64,000 bases of DNA from NCBI GenBank assembly GCA_018398815.1, contig CM031601.1, forward strand, positions 26,569,961 to 26,633,960, in the 5' to 3' direction. Positions 32,601-45,998 of the stretch are shown here, in pieces; the stretch's first letter is position 1, and the number at the start of each line of letters is the position of its first letter. The translations under genes were made by a program, and so were the position numbers. The notes under the pieces are model-generated. The model saw only the letters and a list, made by a program, of their open reading frames with translations. It was not told the origin of the DNA and did no database searches. This DNA is from Conus ventricosus (lineage: Eukaryota; Mollusca; Gastropoda; Neogastropoda; Conidae).

Positions 32601-35600
32601 ATCTTGCAGATAAACTAAGGCTGAGGGTGATAGAGATAAAACCGCTTTTCGTACTCCACAGGGCAGTTTCAATTCAAGCGCATGCCCTTTTGGTTATTCC
32701 CTCAGCTCCCAAGCACATTTGCACGCATGATGAGGAAATTGGGCATTTGAAGAAAGTTCGATGCGTTGAATTCTTCGACGCCATTTAGGTGCTAACTGTC
32801 AGCTGGACACACCCCTTTACGTCACTTGAACGCTAGTTGAGAGAGTTGTCTTTGCTGGACTTAACAAGCACGGCCAAGTAAGAAAGAAGTAGCTATCAAA
32901 GATAAACCTCTAGGGACAATATCTTGGGGCAAAGAAGATGTCACCAGAACCCAAGTAAGGGTATCACAGTTTTGACAGTCCAGTGTACCAAGGACAAACG
33001 ACAAGTTCGTTCATTTTTGGGCATGGCAGGATTTTATCGTCGGTACATACCGCACTTCTCACACTGAGGCTCTTTGGTGGATTTGACAAAGAGAAATGTG
33101 TCCAAGCAAGGTGAAGTGGTCAGCCGCTTTCAAACTGACGTATTGTACACAGTGAACAGGAGAAACCAAAAGTCCTGTCGTGGCATTGCCTGACTTTGCG
33201 CAGAACCTTCCTATGTGCGCCCCTGAACTTCATCAGTGGCATAGGGGCGGTTTGCTTCAGTCCAAAGAATGCAATGCACCCAATCCTATACGCAAAGCAG
33301 GATGCTCCTGGACAGAGAGACAAGGTCCTCCACTCAACTAATGAGCGGAGTGCCTAGCGCATATCTGGCCGTGGAGAAATTCCCGCGCTATCATGTTTGG
33401 ACGTCCACTTCATTGTGGAACGGATCACAAACCGCTTTCAGCAGTTCTTGGAAAAACGCTAAACCAACACATGCGCGTGTTTTGCGCTGGGGTCTTCACT
33501 GCAAGATTATTCATTTTAACAATTTTGCCAATCCCAGGTGCAAGTAATTATGAAGCGAGTGTTGTCTCGTCTGGTGGAGTGAGTTCATGCAGATGCTTAT
33601 GCTTTGTATTAACATAGCATTAACTTGGTAATTGGAGAGCATTTTTCGCTGTGAGTTGGATTGTTGCCGGAACAACGGCTGATGGAAAATGCTATCAACC
33701 ATTGCTGCACTCCGAAGCTGTCATCCACAGAAGTGCAAGGTTACTCAAACACGTGTGACGTTGACATATTCAATGCCAGGACCAGGGGTTGGGTCGTCCA
33801 TACAACGTGAAATAAACTTTTCTACTTTTCCTAAAACTGTACAAGGACTGAAAACAATAAAATCTAATTGGATAGAATGAAAAACATTTCAATCAACGTT
33901 GTACCCTAGGATTATTACAAAGACGAGGATCAGAAAAAAGAATCAGTTGGAGGACCCAAAAACAAAAAAAACAAATTTTTCAATTAACGTTTATCACTCA
34001 CATGGATGGTATATTTGACAGAAGAATTAGAATTATATGTGATTTATTAATTAACAACATATTTTTCTAGATAGGGACCAGGACCATTCGTCGATTTGTG
34101 GATGTTTGATGCAACAATCTGGGAGTAACATATGACGGGGACATAGAGAGTTTCTTGAATATGTGGTAATCGAGTTACTTTTTTGTATCCATGTCCTGTG
34201 ACAGGGTCTAGGACTAATGTTAATTCTGACGAGAATTTTCATTAATGATAGAGTAATAGGAAAAATTACACTAAAGGGATTGAGCATATAGACAGTCGGG
34301 GACAAGTCAATTATTGAGTGTGTACTCAATTATTAACCTGTGGTGAAGGTTCTTTGAAGCTCTTAATCATTGGATTACATTCCATAAATGGATAAATACA
34401 CCTAGTTTCGAGCCATCTTTCAGAGTAACATTTCCTCCGTCGGTCGCTGGTCTTCTTTAGAAAAAAAAAAATTATAATAGTTAATTTTTATTTTATTTTC
34501 CCCGGGAAGGGGGTGATGTCAAAGTGTTATGATAGTGTTAAAAGTTTTGGCTTAATTTATAATTTCCGCATCTGTGTGAATATGGCCTTGTGAAGCCGAG
34601 GCAACGTAGGAATATAAGGCAGTGTCCGACCCGTGTTCGGGTCACTGGGGCTTCTGAATGCAGGTAACGTGTGGGGATGGCAGCTTGGTGACGTAAAGTG
34701 ATCGGATTTTTGGCTTCAGTTGTAGTTCATTTCGACATAGAGGTTTAAGAAGTTTCGAAATAGGACCAAGCGTATGTTTTAATTTCAATAAATTTCTTCC
34801 GGCTTGTGCAGGCATACAGTTTGATAGCTGGCGGTCCGCTGTGAACACCGCATGGCTAGTGAATTGTAATGTCATGAGAGCTTGCGCGAGGCTGGGACTT
34901 TGTAGTTGCGTGTGGTGATTGTACAAGAATTGATGTAGGAATAATGAGTGATGGGAGCATGATCTAAGAATGTTGTCGAAAGAATGTTCGAGTAATGTTA
35001 GAATCGGAGGTGTGTGAGTAAATTTTGTTAGTTGGACTTGGGAAGTCAATTAATTGTTAGGTCCAAAGGTTAGGTTAGTTTTCTCATCTTATCAGTCAGG
35101 GGAAGTAAGTTTCGTTAGGGAGGTCAGCTAGTTATAGAAAAGAAATAAAGTAATTTTAGGTTGGCTAATATAAGTTAATTTTGCATACCTGTGTGCAAAA
35201 ATGGTATGTTAAATAAATGAATGGAGTTTATGTGTTTTTTCATACAAGTAAAGTTGGAACTTGTATTTCTTTGAGTCTGTTATAAATGTAGGCGTGATAG
35301 CCTACGACTGTTTGGAGGAAGTGAGCTATATGTTGTTGTTGGGGTGTAGGCGAAGCGCGAAAAGGGGATTGAGCCAAATTGATGATCACACAGTTAATAT
35401 TAAAAATCGTGAGCTGTCGTGTTCATCTCTATTAAACAACAGAGAAAAAACAAGGTAAACCGCTCGTGACAAAATCCATACATAAAAGTTTCAAAAACAC
35501 TTTACCAATGAACACCATCATTTCATAGATAACCACTTGAATTGTTACATTAATAGAGTTAAGAAACACTTATCCAATAACACCATCATATCACTATGAA

Positions 35601-37852
35601 CATTGTCAACCTACTATGACATATTATATCTAAATGTTTTTCCTCCTCTAACTATACTCATTCTCTGCATACAGAGAGCAACTAATACTATGATAATCAT
35701 TCACCATCCGAAATTAATGAATGATGTCACTCAGTCTTAATGTCTATAAGTTTTTTGAGTCTGATATACTGATGACAACATAACCAGTCAATCATAAATG
35801 CTTTGGTACTGATCATGAACTTTACCAAGTGAAGTTCAAATAAAAAAAAGTAACTCACCCCCCCAAAAAAAAACAAAACAACAAAAACAAAAAAACCAAC
35901 AAAAACAAACAAAAACCATCCACACACAATTTCACTCTACAGCCTAAGTCTGCTCACTTCCCAGAAAGGCAATTTCATCCACAGAGCATCACTAAACCTT
36001 CCCACAATCCCAGCTTCCATTATGCACAACACAGACAGGCAGACAGACAGGTCAGCAGACAGACAGACAGGCAGACAGACAGAACTAACTCTCGGCGCCA
36101 AGGCATGATGGTTTGCTATCTGAGAACAGGTCCCCCCACTCAGCCAGGAAGTCAACGAAAACGACTCCAGAAAATGGTGGACACCACCCCTGCAGAACCT
36201 CGCCCGTGGTTCGATGATGCCCCGTTTCAAGTTCCTGCCACTGGGGATTTCCTGCCCATCCGCTGGTGAAAATATCGCTCAACCATGTCCAGGATGTTAC
36301 TCTGTAACTGTCCAGTTCAGAGTGTGGAAACACAACGAGTCGAGTACACTTTACACCCTCCAAATGAATAGACCAAGAACACTGAATCATGTGGTATGAA
36401 CTGATGATTCCCAACAGAATTACTGGTTAAATCTGGTTAAACCAACGTATGGCCAAACCATAAACAAGGTAAGAGAACTTGTCAGTAAACACCTATTTCC
36501 TTAGCATTTTTCAGTAATACTGAGAAGAACATCAGTTACATGATCAAAAGTCAAATCATATTTCAAATCTTTTCTCAATTGCAGCAACCACAACAATTTT
36601 GTAGTGTAATATCATCTTATATGTGCAATTTTTGTCCAAGCCAATGTGTGCAGGAGCACACAAATGTGAAGAAACACGCGAAAGCACACTTCAGAACCTG
36701 GTAGCAGGTCCATGAATATACACACCCAAATGCAGGCAAATTGGTGACTTTCACTGTGTATCTAATTTTAGATTTTGTTTTGTTTTTTTTTGCGGTAACA
36801 TATTTTATTTTGCATCTGTCTAAGAATACCTTCATGCATACCTGAGATAATGATACAAAGTCGATAGGGCGACTGCAAGAAACCAGTTTCATTCAATTCG
36901 TCTAAAACCACATTGATGTTGCAATGGGGTACTCTCAACCTATCCTTTCTATTCGATCGAATCATAAACAATATGTTCCCGGATATCCATTCCTATAACA
37001 TTCAAATCAATTTTCTTTGATTTTTCCTTTGGTAAAAATTTTCAGGTTATTTAACAACAGAAAACAAAAATATCTGTTGCTTACTCGATCTAATTAGAAG
37101 CAGCAAAAGCCACCCCTCAAAACTAGAATTCAAATGCTGGTCTCTTTCTCTACACTAAATCCACTCATCGCTCTCTCAATGGAGACATGATATAAAACGC
37201 GCTCAACTGGGAACTCTTCTGCACACTATTCCATCTGTGTCCTCCCTCTTTCTCCCCCGCCAACCTCGACTTTCTTTTTTCTTGATTTCTGCCTGGCGGT
37301 GCCTCCTCATACTCCTCCTGCCATCGTCTGGAGACATGACCCATCGCATCATGCACACACACACCCAGTCCACACAAACTGTCCATGTTCTCCTCGCTGA
37401 AAATGGAATTAAACTGTATCACTGCAGCTCAAGCCCTTATGAAAAAAAAAAAAAAGGCTGCCACAAATAAAAGTCCCCGAAAGATTTCAAAACAACATAC
37501 AGCGTTTCAAACGGTGTCAATAACAAGACCACTGCAGGTATCCGCCAGGAAATCTAATTAAAGTTTGTGTAACTGAAAAGAAAACAGATCTCCTAAAAAC
37601 AGCGCAGTGAAGATTGAGAGAAAATCTGCAGAGAGAGGGAATGCACCGTTGGCAAAAGCAGAGGGAGTGGGGAAAGGGGATAAGAGGGGGGGGGGGGGGG
37701 GGGGGTGGTGGGGGAGGAAGGGGCATGGAGGTAGGTAGATAGAGACTCCAGAGAATGACAGAAGAGAGGCAAGCTAAGGTAATGTTGCTTATGCTAGCCA
37801 GCCACCTGTTAAGGGCCATAATCAGGGCTGTCCCACTGCGGAGAAGAGAGAG

Positions 37853-37884
<32 letters not shown>

Positions 37885-38954
37885 AGAGAGTGAGGAAAGA
37901 GAGAGAGAAGAAGGCAGAAAAACAAACAAAAAGAGGCCAAGAGCCTCATAAACAATATCAAAAAACAACAACATGGTGTCTTCATGTAATACTCCCTGTT
38001 TGTTTCACACCACCTTACCTCGACAAACCCACACAAGCTCTGACAGTTTGCTAGTCCTGTTTCCGTCAAAAATGCCCCACGCTGATGCAGCACAAATAAC
38101 ACAATACCTGCCTCAGTCCCTTCCACCACCCACCCATCTTCCTGCTTCCATTCCTTCCATTGCAGGGCTCATAAACACAAGGACAACCCTGCGAAGGCCC
38201 AGAACGCAACACTGGTTGGCAAACTTGAACAGGAACTGGAGTTTGACACAGCAAGAGTAATACACCTGACAGGCGAGTATCCTCCCACACAGCGCCATGT
38301 CAAACCGTCGCAAAATCAGAGTAAGAGAAGAAAGCGCCAACGGTCCTGCGGACAGAATTCTATAGGGGTGGCAATGGCCTGGCTGACTAGCTGCAAGAGG
38401 GATCCCCCCCCCCCCCCACTCACAGAGCCCCCCCCCCCCCCGCCCCCCCCCCAAAATGACAGGAATGACATTTCCCCAGGGACTTGTCAGCCATGACATT
38501 TGGAAATCTGTAGGGCAGGCACCTGACGAAATGGGATGGAAGACTGCCTACAGCACACATTTAAAAGGTGTGCATAGTGGTAGAATCCGCAGGAGTCACA
38601 GGCTCGAACACACACGTTGCCCTAGAGCTAGGAACCAAGTGTCTCTGTCCAGCCCGTCTGTAAGCCTGAGGAAATCCAGCATGATACAGTACCTGCAGAG
38701 ATGTCTTTCTCCTTAACAGAAATGAAAACATGAAAAAAAAATAAAAGTTTGATTTTTGAGTCACTCACTATTCCATAAAGTTTATATTTGTGACTGTAAT
38801 TGTGAATAAGTTTTCTTTCTTATGTATTTCTTTTTTTTTTTTTTTAATAACAAGCTGGAAATGTACACGCCTAAATAGAACTTGTGTTTTAATGAATGAT
38901 GTCTTTTTCTTTTTGTTCTTCATGAACTCAGTAAGGCTTGTACATCACGAGTGT

Positions 38955-38996
<42 letters not shown>

Positions 38997-39261
38997 TGTT
39001 GTGTGTGTGTGCGTGTGCATGTGTGTGACGTGTGTGTGTGTGTGAGTGTGTGTGTGTGGTGGTGTGTGTGTGTGTGCATGAATGTTTGCCGTGCGTGTGT
39101 GTGTGTGGTGTGTGAGTGTGTTGTGTCTGTGTGTGTGCATGTATGTTTGCGTGTGTGTGTGTTTGTGTGTGTGCGAGCACATGTGTTGTGTGAGTGAGTG
39201 TGTGTGGTTGTGTTGTTGTTGTGTGTGTATTGTGTGTGTGTGTGTGTGTGGAGATAGAGAA

Positions 39262-39302
<41 letters not shown>

Positions 39303-42300
39303 CGAAAGAGAGAGAGAGAGAGGGGCAACAGACAGACAGCCAAAAGAATCCACAAACAAGTGTATATTGTATTGGTAAAACATCACTTTCATTGAGAAAT
39401 ATCAAACATAACTTCATTTGAATTTCTTGAACACTATAAACATGTACTTTAACTCTTTACCTCAACACAGCATTGGACGACAACATGTGATATCACAGCG
39501 AGACCGACCATATAAATGTCTTGCATAACATGATGTCAATGGGACCACTTAGGTTGTGTAAGATAAGTAATGTTTTTCTCCTTACCTCATGGAGTAAGTC
39601 TTTTCTTTGCATGGCCAGACCATTTTGATTCAATTTCTCTTTTTGCTGTTTTGGGTGAATACAGCTCAGAGAGCCCTTGAACCCCATGATACATGCGCAT
39701 GTATCAAATTCTAACTCCTTACACTGGGAACCCACCAGCCTGCGTTCATTGCTTGACTGATCAGAGCCTTGAGGCCGACACGCCACTGTGGAGTGTTCCC
39801 AATCTTCCTGCCCGAGCTGCCTTCACTTCAAGGGAGGGAGAAGAGGTGTAAAAAGGAAACAAAAAAACAAACACAACAAAAAAACTTTGGAGCATGTGAG
39901 CAGAACTAACAGCTTTTATGGGTAGGGAGTTCCGTGCTCCGGAAAATCGACTCAAAGGATTTCATAATTCTAGAGGGACTTTTGTACTTCTTGGAGGCTT
40001 TGTTGTTAACTGATCGACACTGACACCACTTCGTTGCGGTGGTGGTAACACCATGGAACCTTTCCCAAGGAATGTCATTTTTCCCTTCTTGTGGAGCAAA
40101 GGCAGAGGCGACCTCCTGACCCACCATCACCACATACACACTGCGAGGGTCCGCTGGTCCGCTCCTGAGCCTCCCTGGAGCTGGTGCATCTGGGGGACTC
40201 CCAGGACCAGTTTAAAATTTAAAAAAAATTTCCTTCCTTCAGCGACGAGGTAAGTTACTGACCTGCCTTTTTGTTAGTTTCAGAAATCTGATGTTTGTAG
40301 TACAATCATTCCTCATTTTGTCATTTAAAAAAAAAAAATGGTCTCCTTCTTTCCAATGAAACTAAACTTTTTGACACATTTTTCAAACAATGCAGTAAAA
40401 CGGGGAAACATGGTAGAATTAGATGGTAAATGCCCCAAATGTGACTTGATCTGAAAACAGGAAGTGTGGTTGTAATTAAGTATATGTAGCACAGGAGCGA
40501 NNNNNNNNNNNNNNNNNNNNNNNNNNNNNNNNNNNNNNNNNNNNNNNNNNNNNNNNNNNNNNNNNNNNNNNNNNNNNNNNNNNNNNNNNNNNNNNNNNNN
40601 NNNNNNNNNNNNNNNNNNNNNNNNNNNNNNNNNNNNNNNNNNNNNNNNNNNNNNNNNNNNNNNNNNNNNNNNNNNNNNNNNNNNNNNNNNNNNNNNNNNN
40701 NNNNNNNNNNNNNNNNNNNNNNNNNNNNNNNNNNNNNNNNNNNNNNNNNNNNNNNNNNNNNNNNNNNNNNNNNNNNNNNNNNNNNNNNNNNNNNNNNNNN
40801 NNNNNNNNNNNNNNNNNNNNNNNNNNNNNNNNNNNNNNNNNNNNNNNNNNNNNNNNNNNNNNNNNNNNNNNNNNNNNNNNNNNNNNNNNNNNNNNNNNNN
40901 NNNNNNNNNNNNNNNNNNNNNNNNNNNNNNNNNNNNNNNNNNNNNNNNNNNNNNNNNNNNNNNNNNNNNNNNNNNNNNNNNNNNNNNNNNNNNNNNNNNN
41001 NNNNNNNNNNNNNNNNNNNNNNNNNNNNNNNNNNNNNNNNNNNNNNNNNNNNNNNNNNNNNNNNNNNNNNNNNNNNNNNNNNNNNNNNNNNNNNNNNNNN
41101 NNNNNNNNNNNNNNNNNNNNNNNNNNNNNNNNNNNNNNNNNNNNNNNNNNNNNNNNNNNNNNNNNNNNNNNNNNNNNNNNNNNNNNNNNNNNNNNNNNNN
41201 NNNNNNNNNNNNNNNNNNNNNNNNNNNNNNNNNNNNNNNNNNNNNNNNNNNNNNNNNNNNNNNNNNNNNNNNNNNNNNNNNNNNNNNNNNNNNNNNNNNN
41301 NNNNNNNNNNNNNNNNNNNNNNNNNNNNNNNNNNNNNNNNNNNNNNNNNNNNNNNNNNNNNNNNNNNNNNNNNNNNNNNNNNNNNNNNNNNNNNNNNNNN
41401 NNNNNNNNNNNNNNNNNNNNNNNNNNNNNNNNNNNNNNNNNNNNNNNNNNNNNNNNNNNNNNNNNNNNNNNNNNNNNNNNNNNNNNNNNNNNNNNNNNNN
41501 TAAGAAACCAGAGACCCAAGTTGTTAAATCTGGTAAACCACGTTGGCAACCAGAAACAAGGTAAGAGACTGTCAGTAAACACCTATTTCCTGTAGCATTT
41601 TGCAGTAATAATGAGAAGACATCAGTTTACATGATCCAAAAGTCAAATCATATTTCAAATCTTTTTCTCAATTTCAGCACACAACAATTTTGTAGTGTAA
41701 TATTCATCTTAATTGCATATTTTGTCAAGCCAATGTGTGCAGGAGCACACAAAGTGTAGAAACACGCGAAAGCAAACATCAAACATGGTAGCAGGTTACA
41801 TGAATATACACACCCAAATGCAGGCAAATGGTTGACTTTCACTGTGTATCTATTTTGATTTTTTGTTTTGTTTTTTTTTGTAACATATTTTTTGCATCTG
41901 TCTAAGGAATACCTTCATGCATTCCTGTGTTAATGAGAACTATGCGAGGCGACTGCAAGAAACCAGTTTCATTCCAATTTCGTCTAACCACATGATGTTG
42001 AAATGGGTACTCCTCACCCTACCTTTCTAATTTGATCGAATCATAAACAATATGTTTCCCGGATATCCATTCCTATAACTTTCAATCATTTTTCTTTGAT
42101 TTTCCTTTGGTAAAAATTCGTGTTATTTTCAACAGAACAAAAATTCTGTGAAATGCCTCGATCTAATTAGAAGCAGCACAAGCCCACCTCAAAACAGAAT
42201 TCACATGCTGTCTCTTTCTCTACACTAAATCCTCCTCATCGCTCTCTCAATGGAGACTATGATATAAAACGCGCTCAACTGGAACACTTCTGCACACTTC

Positions 42301-42899
42301 CATCTGTGTTCTCTCTCTTCTCCCCCCGCCTACCTCGTCTTCTTTCTCTTGATTTCTGCCTGGGCCTCCTCATACTCCTCCTGGCCTTCGTCTGGAGACA
42401 TGACCCATGCTGCACATGCACACAACACAAAACAGTCCACACTAACTGTCCATGTTCTCCTCGCTGAAAATGGAATTAAACTGTATCACCTGCAGCTCAA
42501 GCCCATTATGAAAAAAAAAAAAAAAGGCTGCCAAAATGAAAGATCCCCCGTAAGATTTCAAAAGCAACATACAGCGTTTCAAACGTGTCAATAACAAGAA
42601 CACTGCAGGTAGTCCGCCAGAAATCTTAATTAAAGTTTGTGTAACTGAAAAAGAAAACAGTCTCCTAAAATCAGCGCATGAAGGATAGAGAGAAAATCTG
42701 CAGAGAGGGAATGCACAGGTGGCAAAGCAGAGGGGAGGTGGGGTAAGGGGATAAGAGGGGGGGGGGGGGGGAGGAAGGGAGGGAGGAGGGAGATAGAGAC
42801 AGACAGAGAATGACAGAGAGAGGCAAGCTAAGGTAATGTTGCTTAGCTAGCCCAGCCAACTGTTAAGGGCCATATCAGGGCTGTCAACTGCGGAGAGAG

Positions 42900-42947
<48 letters not shown>

Positions 42948-45943
42948 GAAAGAGAGAGAGAAGAAGGAAGAAAAACAAACAAAAAGGCCAAGAGCTCTTA
43001 ACAATATCAAAAAAAACAACAACATGGGGTCTTCATTGTAATACTCCCTGTTGTTGTTTCACCACGCTTACCTCGACAAACCCACACAAGCTCTGACAAG
43101 TTTGCTAGTCCTGTTTCCTCCGTCAAAAATGCCCCTAGCTGATGCAGCACAAAGACACACAATACACTGCCTCAGTCTTCCACCCACACCATCTTCCTGC
43201 TTCCAGTTCCTTCCATTGCAGGGCCACATCAAGGGCAACCCTGCGAAGGCCACAGAAAGCAACACTGGTTTGGCAAACTTGAACAGGAACTGGAGTTTGA
43301 CACAGCAAGAGTAATTCACCTGACAGGCAGTAGCCTCCCACAAAAGCGCCATGTCAAACCGTCGCAGAATTCAGAGTAAGAGAAGGAAAGCGCCAACGGG
43401 CTTTCGGACAAAAATTCTATAGGGGTGGCAATGGCATGGCTGACTTAGCTGCAGAGGGATCCCCCCCCCCCCCCCCACTCACAGAGCCCCCCCCCCCCCC
43501 CCCCCCCCCCCCAAATGAAAAGGAATGACATTTCCCTGGGACTGTCAGCCATGGGCTTTTGGAAATCTGTAGGGCAGCACGACGAAAGGAATGAAGACTG
43601 CTACAGCACACATTTAAAAGGTGGTGCTTAGTGGTAGAATGCTGCCAGGTGGCACAGCTCGAACCTCACGTGCCCTAGAGCTAGGAACCAAAGTGTCTCT
43701 GTCACCCGTCTGTAAGCCTGAGGAAATCCAGCATGATACGTACCTGCAGAATTCTTTCTCTTAACAAAATGAAAACATGAAAAAAAAAAAAAAGGTTTGT
43801 TTTTTGAGTCACTCCATTCCAAAAGTTTATTTTGTGAGCTGTAATTTGTGAATAATTTTCTTTTTTTTGTTTCTTTTTTTTTTTTTTTAATAACAAGTTT
43901 GGGAAATGTACAGCTCCTTAAATAAACTTGTGTTTGATAATGATGTCTTTTCTTCATGAACTCTTAAAGGCTTGTACATCAGTGTTTTGGGTGTGTGTGT
44001 GTGTGGTTGTTGGTGTGTGTGGTGTGTGTGTGTGTGGGGGCGTGGCATGGTGTGCGTGTTGTGTGTGTTGTGGGGTGTGTGTGGTGTGTGGTGGGTGTGC
44101 ATGTATTTTTTGCGGCGGTGGGGGTTGTGTGTTGTGTGGGTTGTCGTTGTGGTTATGTTGCGTTTTGGGTGGTGTGGTGTGTGCGTGCCCCTTTTGTGTG
44201 TGTGAGTGTGGTGGTGTGTGTGTGTGTTTGTGTTGGGGGTGTGTTGTGTGTGAGGAGAGAGGAGGGGGGGGGGGGGGGGGAAGGAGAGAGAGAGAGAGGA
44301 GAGAGAGAGAGAAAGAGAAGGAAAAAGGGGGCAACGAAAACGCCAAAAATCCACAAACAAGGGGGATTTGTTTGGAAAAAACACAATTTCAGGGGACAAA
44401 TCAAACATAACTTTCATTTAAATTTTCTTAACACAGAAACAGTTTTTATCCTGTCCCTCAACCAGCTTGGGACGCAATCATTTGACACTGCGGAAGCCAA
44501 TATTCTTGAAATTACGGGATTCAGGACCAGCTTAGTTGTGATGCTAATTTGTTTTTTTCCCTTACCTGCAGGGAAGAAGGTTTTTTCTTTTGCTGCCAAC
44601 CTTTTTGATTAAATTTCTCTTTGCTTTTTTGGGTGAATAAGCTCAGGAGCCCTTGCCACATAAAACATCCCTGAAACAAATTCTTAATCCTTCACGTGGG
44701 CCCAAACCCAAACCTGCTTCATGCTTTGACGATCAAGCCTTGGGGCCGATCGCCCATGGATGTTCCCAATCTTCTGCCCACTGCCTTCACTTCAAGGGAG
44801 GAAGGAAAGGGTGAAAAAAGGAAAAAAAAAAAACAAACAAACAAAAAAAATTTTGGACTGTGTGCGAACTAAGCACTTTTAGGGGTAGGGGAGTTCGGTG
44901 CCCGGAAAATCGACTAAAAGGGGATTTCATAATTCTATGAGTTTTTTTTGTACTTCTATGGGCTTTTGTTAACTGATCGACACGACCCACTTCTTTGAGG
45001 TGGTGGGGAACACCAGGGAACCTTTCCCACTAGAGGTCATTTTCCTTCTGTGTGGGAAAAAAGGGGAAAGAGGCACCCTAAACCCCCCTACCCTCCACCT
45101 GGATGGTCGCGGGGTCTGCTCCCTGGACTGCCCGGGACGGGGCAGGGGGGGTTTTCCAAACCATTTTAAATTTAAAAAAATTTTTTTTTTTTCAGTGAAC
45201 ATTTTTTTACACCTCATTTTTTTATTTTTTTTAATTTTATTTTTTCATTCCTCTTTTGTCATTAAAAAAAAATTGTCCCCTTTTTTCCAAATGAAACAAA
45301 CTTTTGACACATTTTCAAACATTTGCAGAAAAACGGGAAACAGGTAAAAGGGGATTGTAAATGCCCCAAATTGACTTACGAAAACAGGAATGGGGTTGTA
45401 AAAAATTATGTGCACGGGGGAGCGAGATCCTGTTTTCGTTTGTTTTGCGTAAAAAAGGGGGGGGATTTCGAATGGCCAATTGGGGCCATGTAGCATCCTG
45501 GGCGGGGGACTCATTTTTCCCCAAACCCCCCCCCCCCCCCCCCCCCCCCCCCCGCCCCCCCTTCTCATTTTAACTGTGCAGGAAAGGGTAACAGATGTGG
45601 GGGTTTGTTGTTGCTATTCTTTTGCTACCCTACCTCCCCTTTTTTTGGGCTCCTCTGTCCATCCCTCCCCCACCATACCCTGCACCGACAAAGTACACAG
45701 TGTACATGACCACGCACACACATTATGCAATGAAGGGCACGGGCCAATGCGGGGTAGTTACTCAAATCTGACCACATTTTTGGGCTCATGCCAGGTCAGA
45801 CACTGAAGCACAGCCAGAGACCCCTCTTAAATTTTCTCATCTTAGTTAATAAAAATAAGATAAGATAATGTTGCTTATGCCCACCACCGCAGAGGGCCAA
45901 TGGGGGGGGGGGGGGGCTTCACCACTTTTAAAATAAACTCACC

Positions 45944-45998
<55 letters not shown>

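Larger units (their letters stand above)
27173..35471 (+). mobile_element. Ty3/Gypsy LTR retrotransposon, full length, coding-degenerate
   Basis: Two LTRs of about 950 bp (27173-28118 and 34517-35471) start TGTCA and end TGACA, and the 5-bp target duplication AAATC flanks the element (27168-27172 and 35472-35476). A primer-binding-like TGG follows the left LTR, and a purine run precedes the right one. In order the inside shows gag, a zinc knuckle, an aspartic protease DSG, integrase with a GPY/F-type tail, reverse transcriptase and RNase H. All frames are broken, by decay or by assembly noise. It is inserted in a TMEM165 intron, antisense to that gene. No envelope gene is seen. Confidence 0.9.
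36420..40500. repeat. Block A of the assembly duplication (cleaner copy)
   Basis: TMEM165 intron sequence including one exon (37265-37345) and a chain of tracts: G run, (GA)n, C runs, (GT)n then (GA)n. The same order recurs in 41501-45430. Confidence 0.88.

Noticed and set aside
40476..41582. 368-residue frame on the minus strand
   Set aside because: It is open only because it crosses the 1000-N gap.
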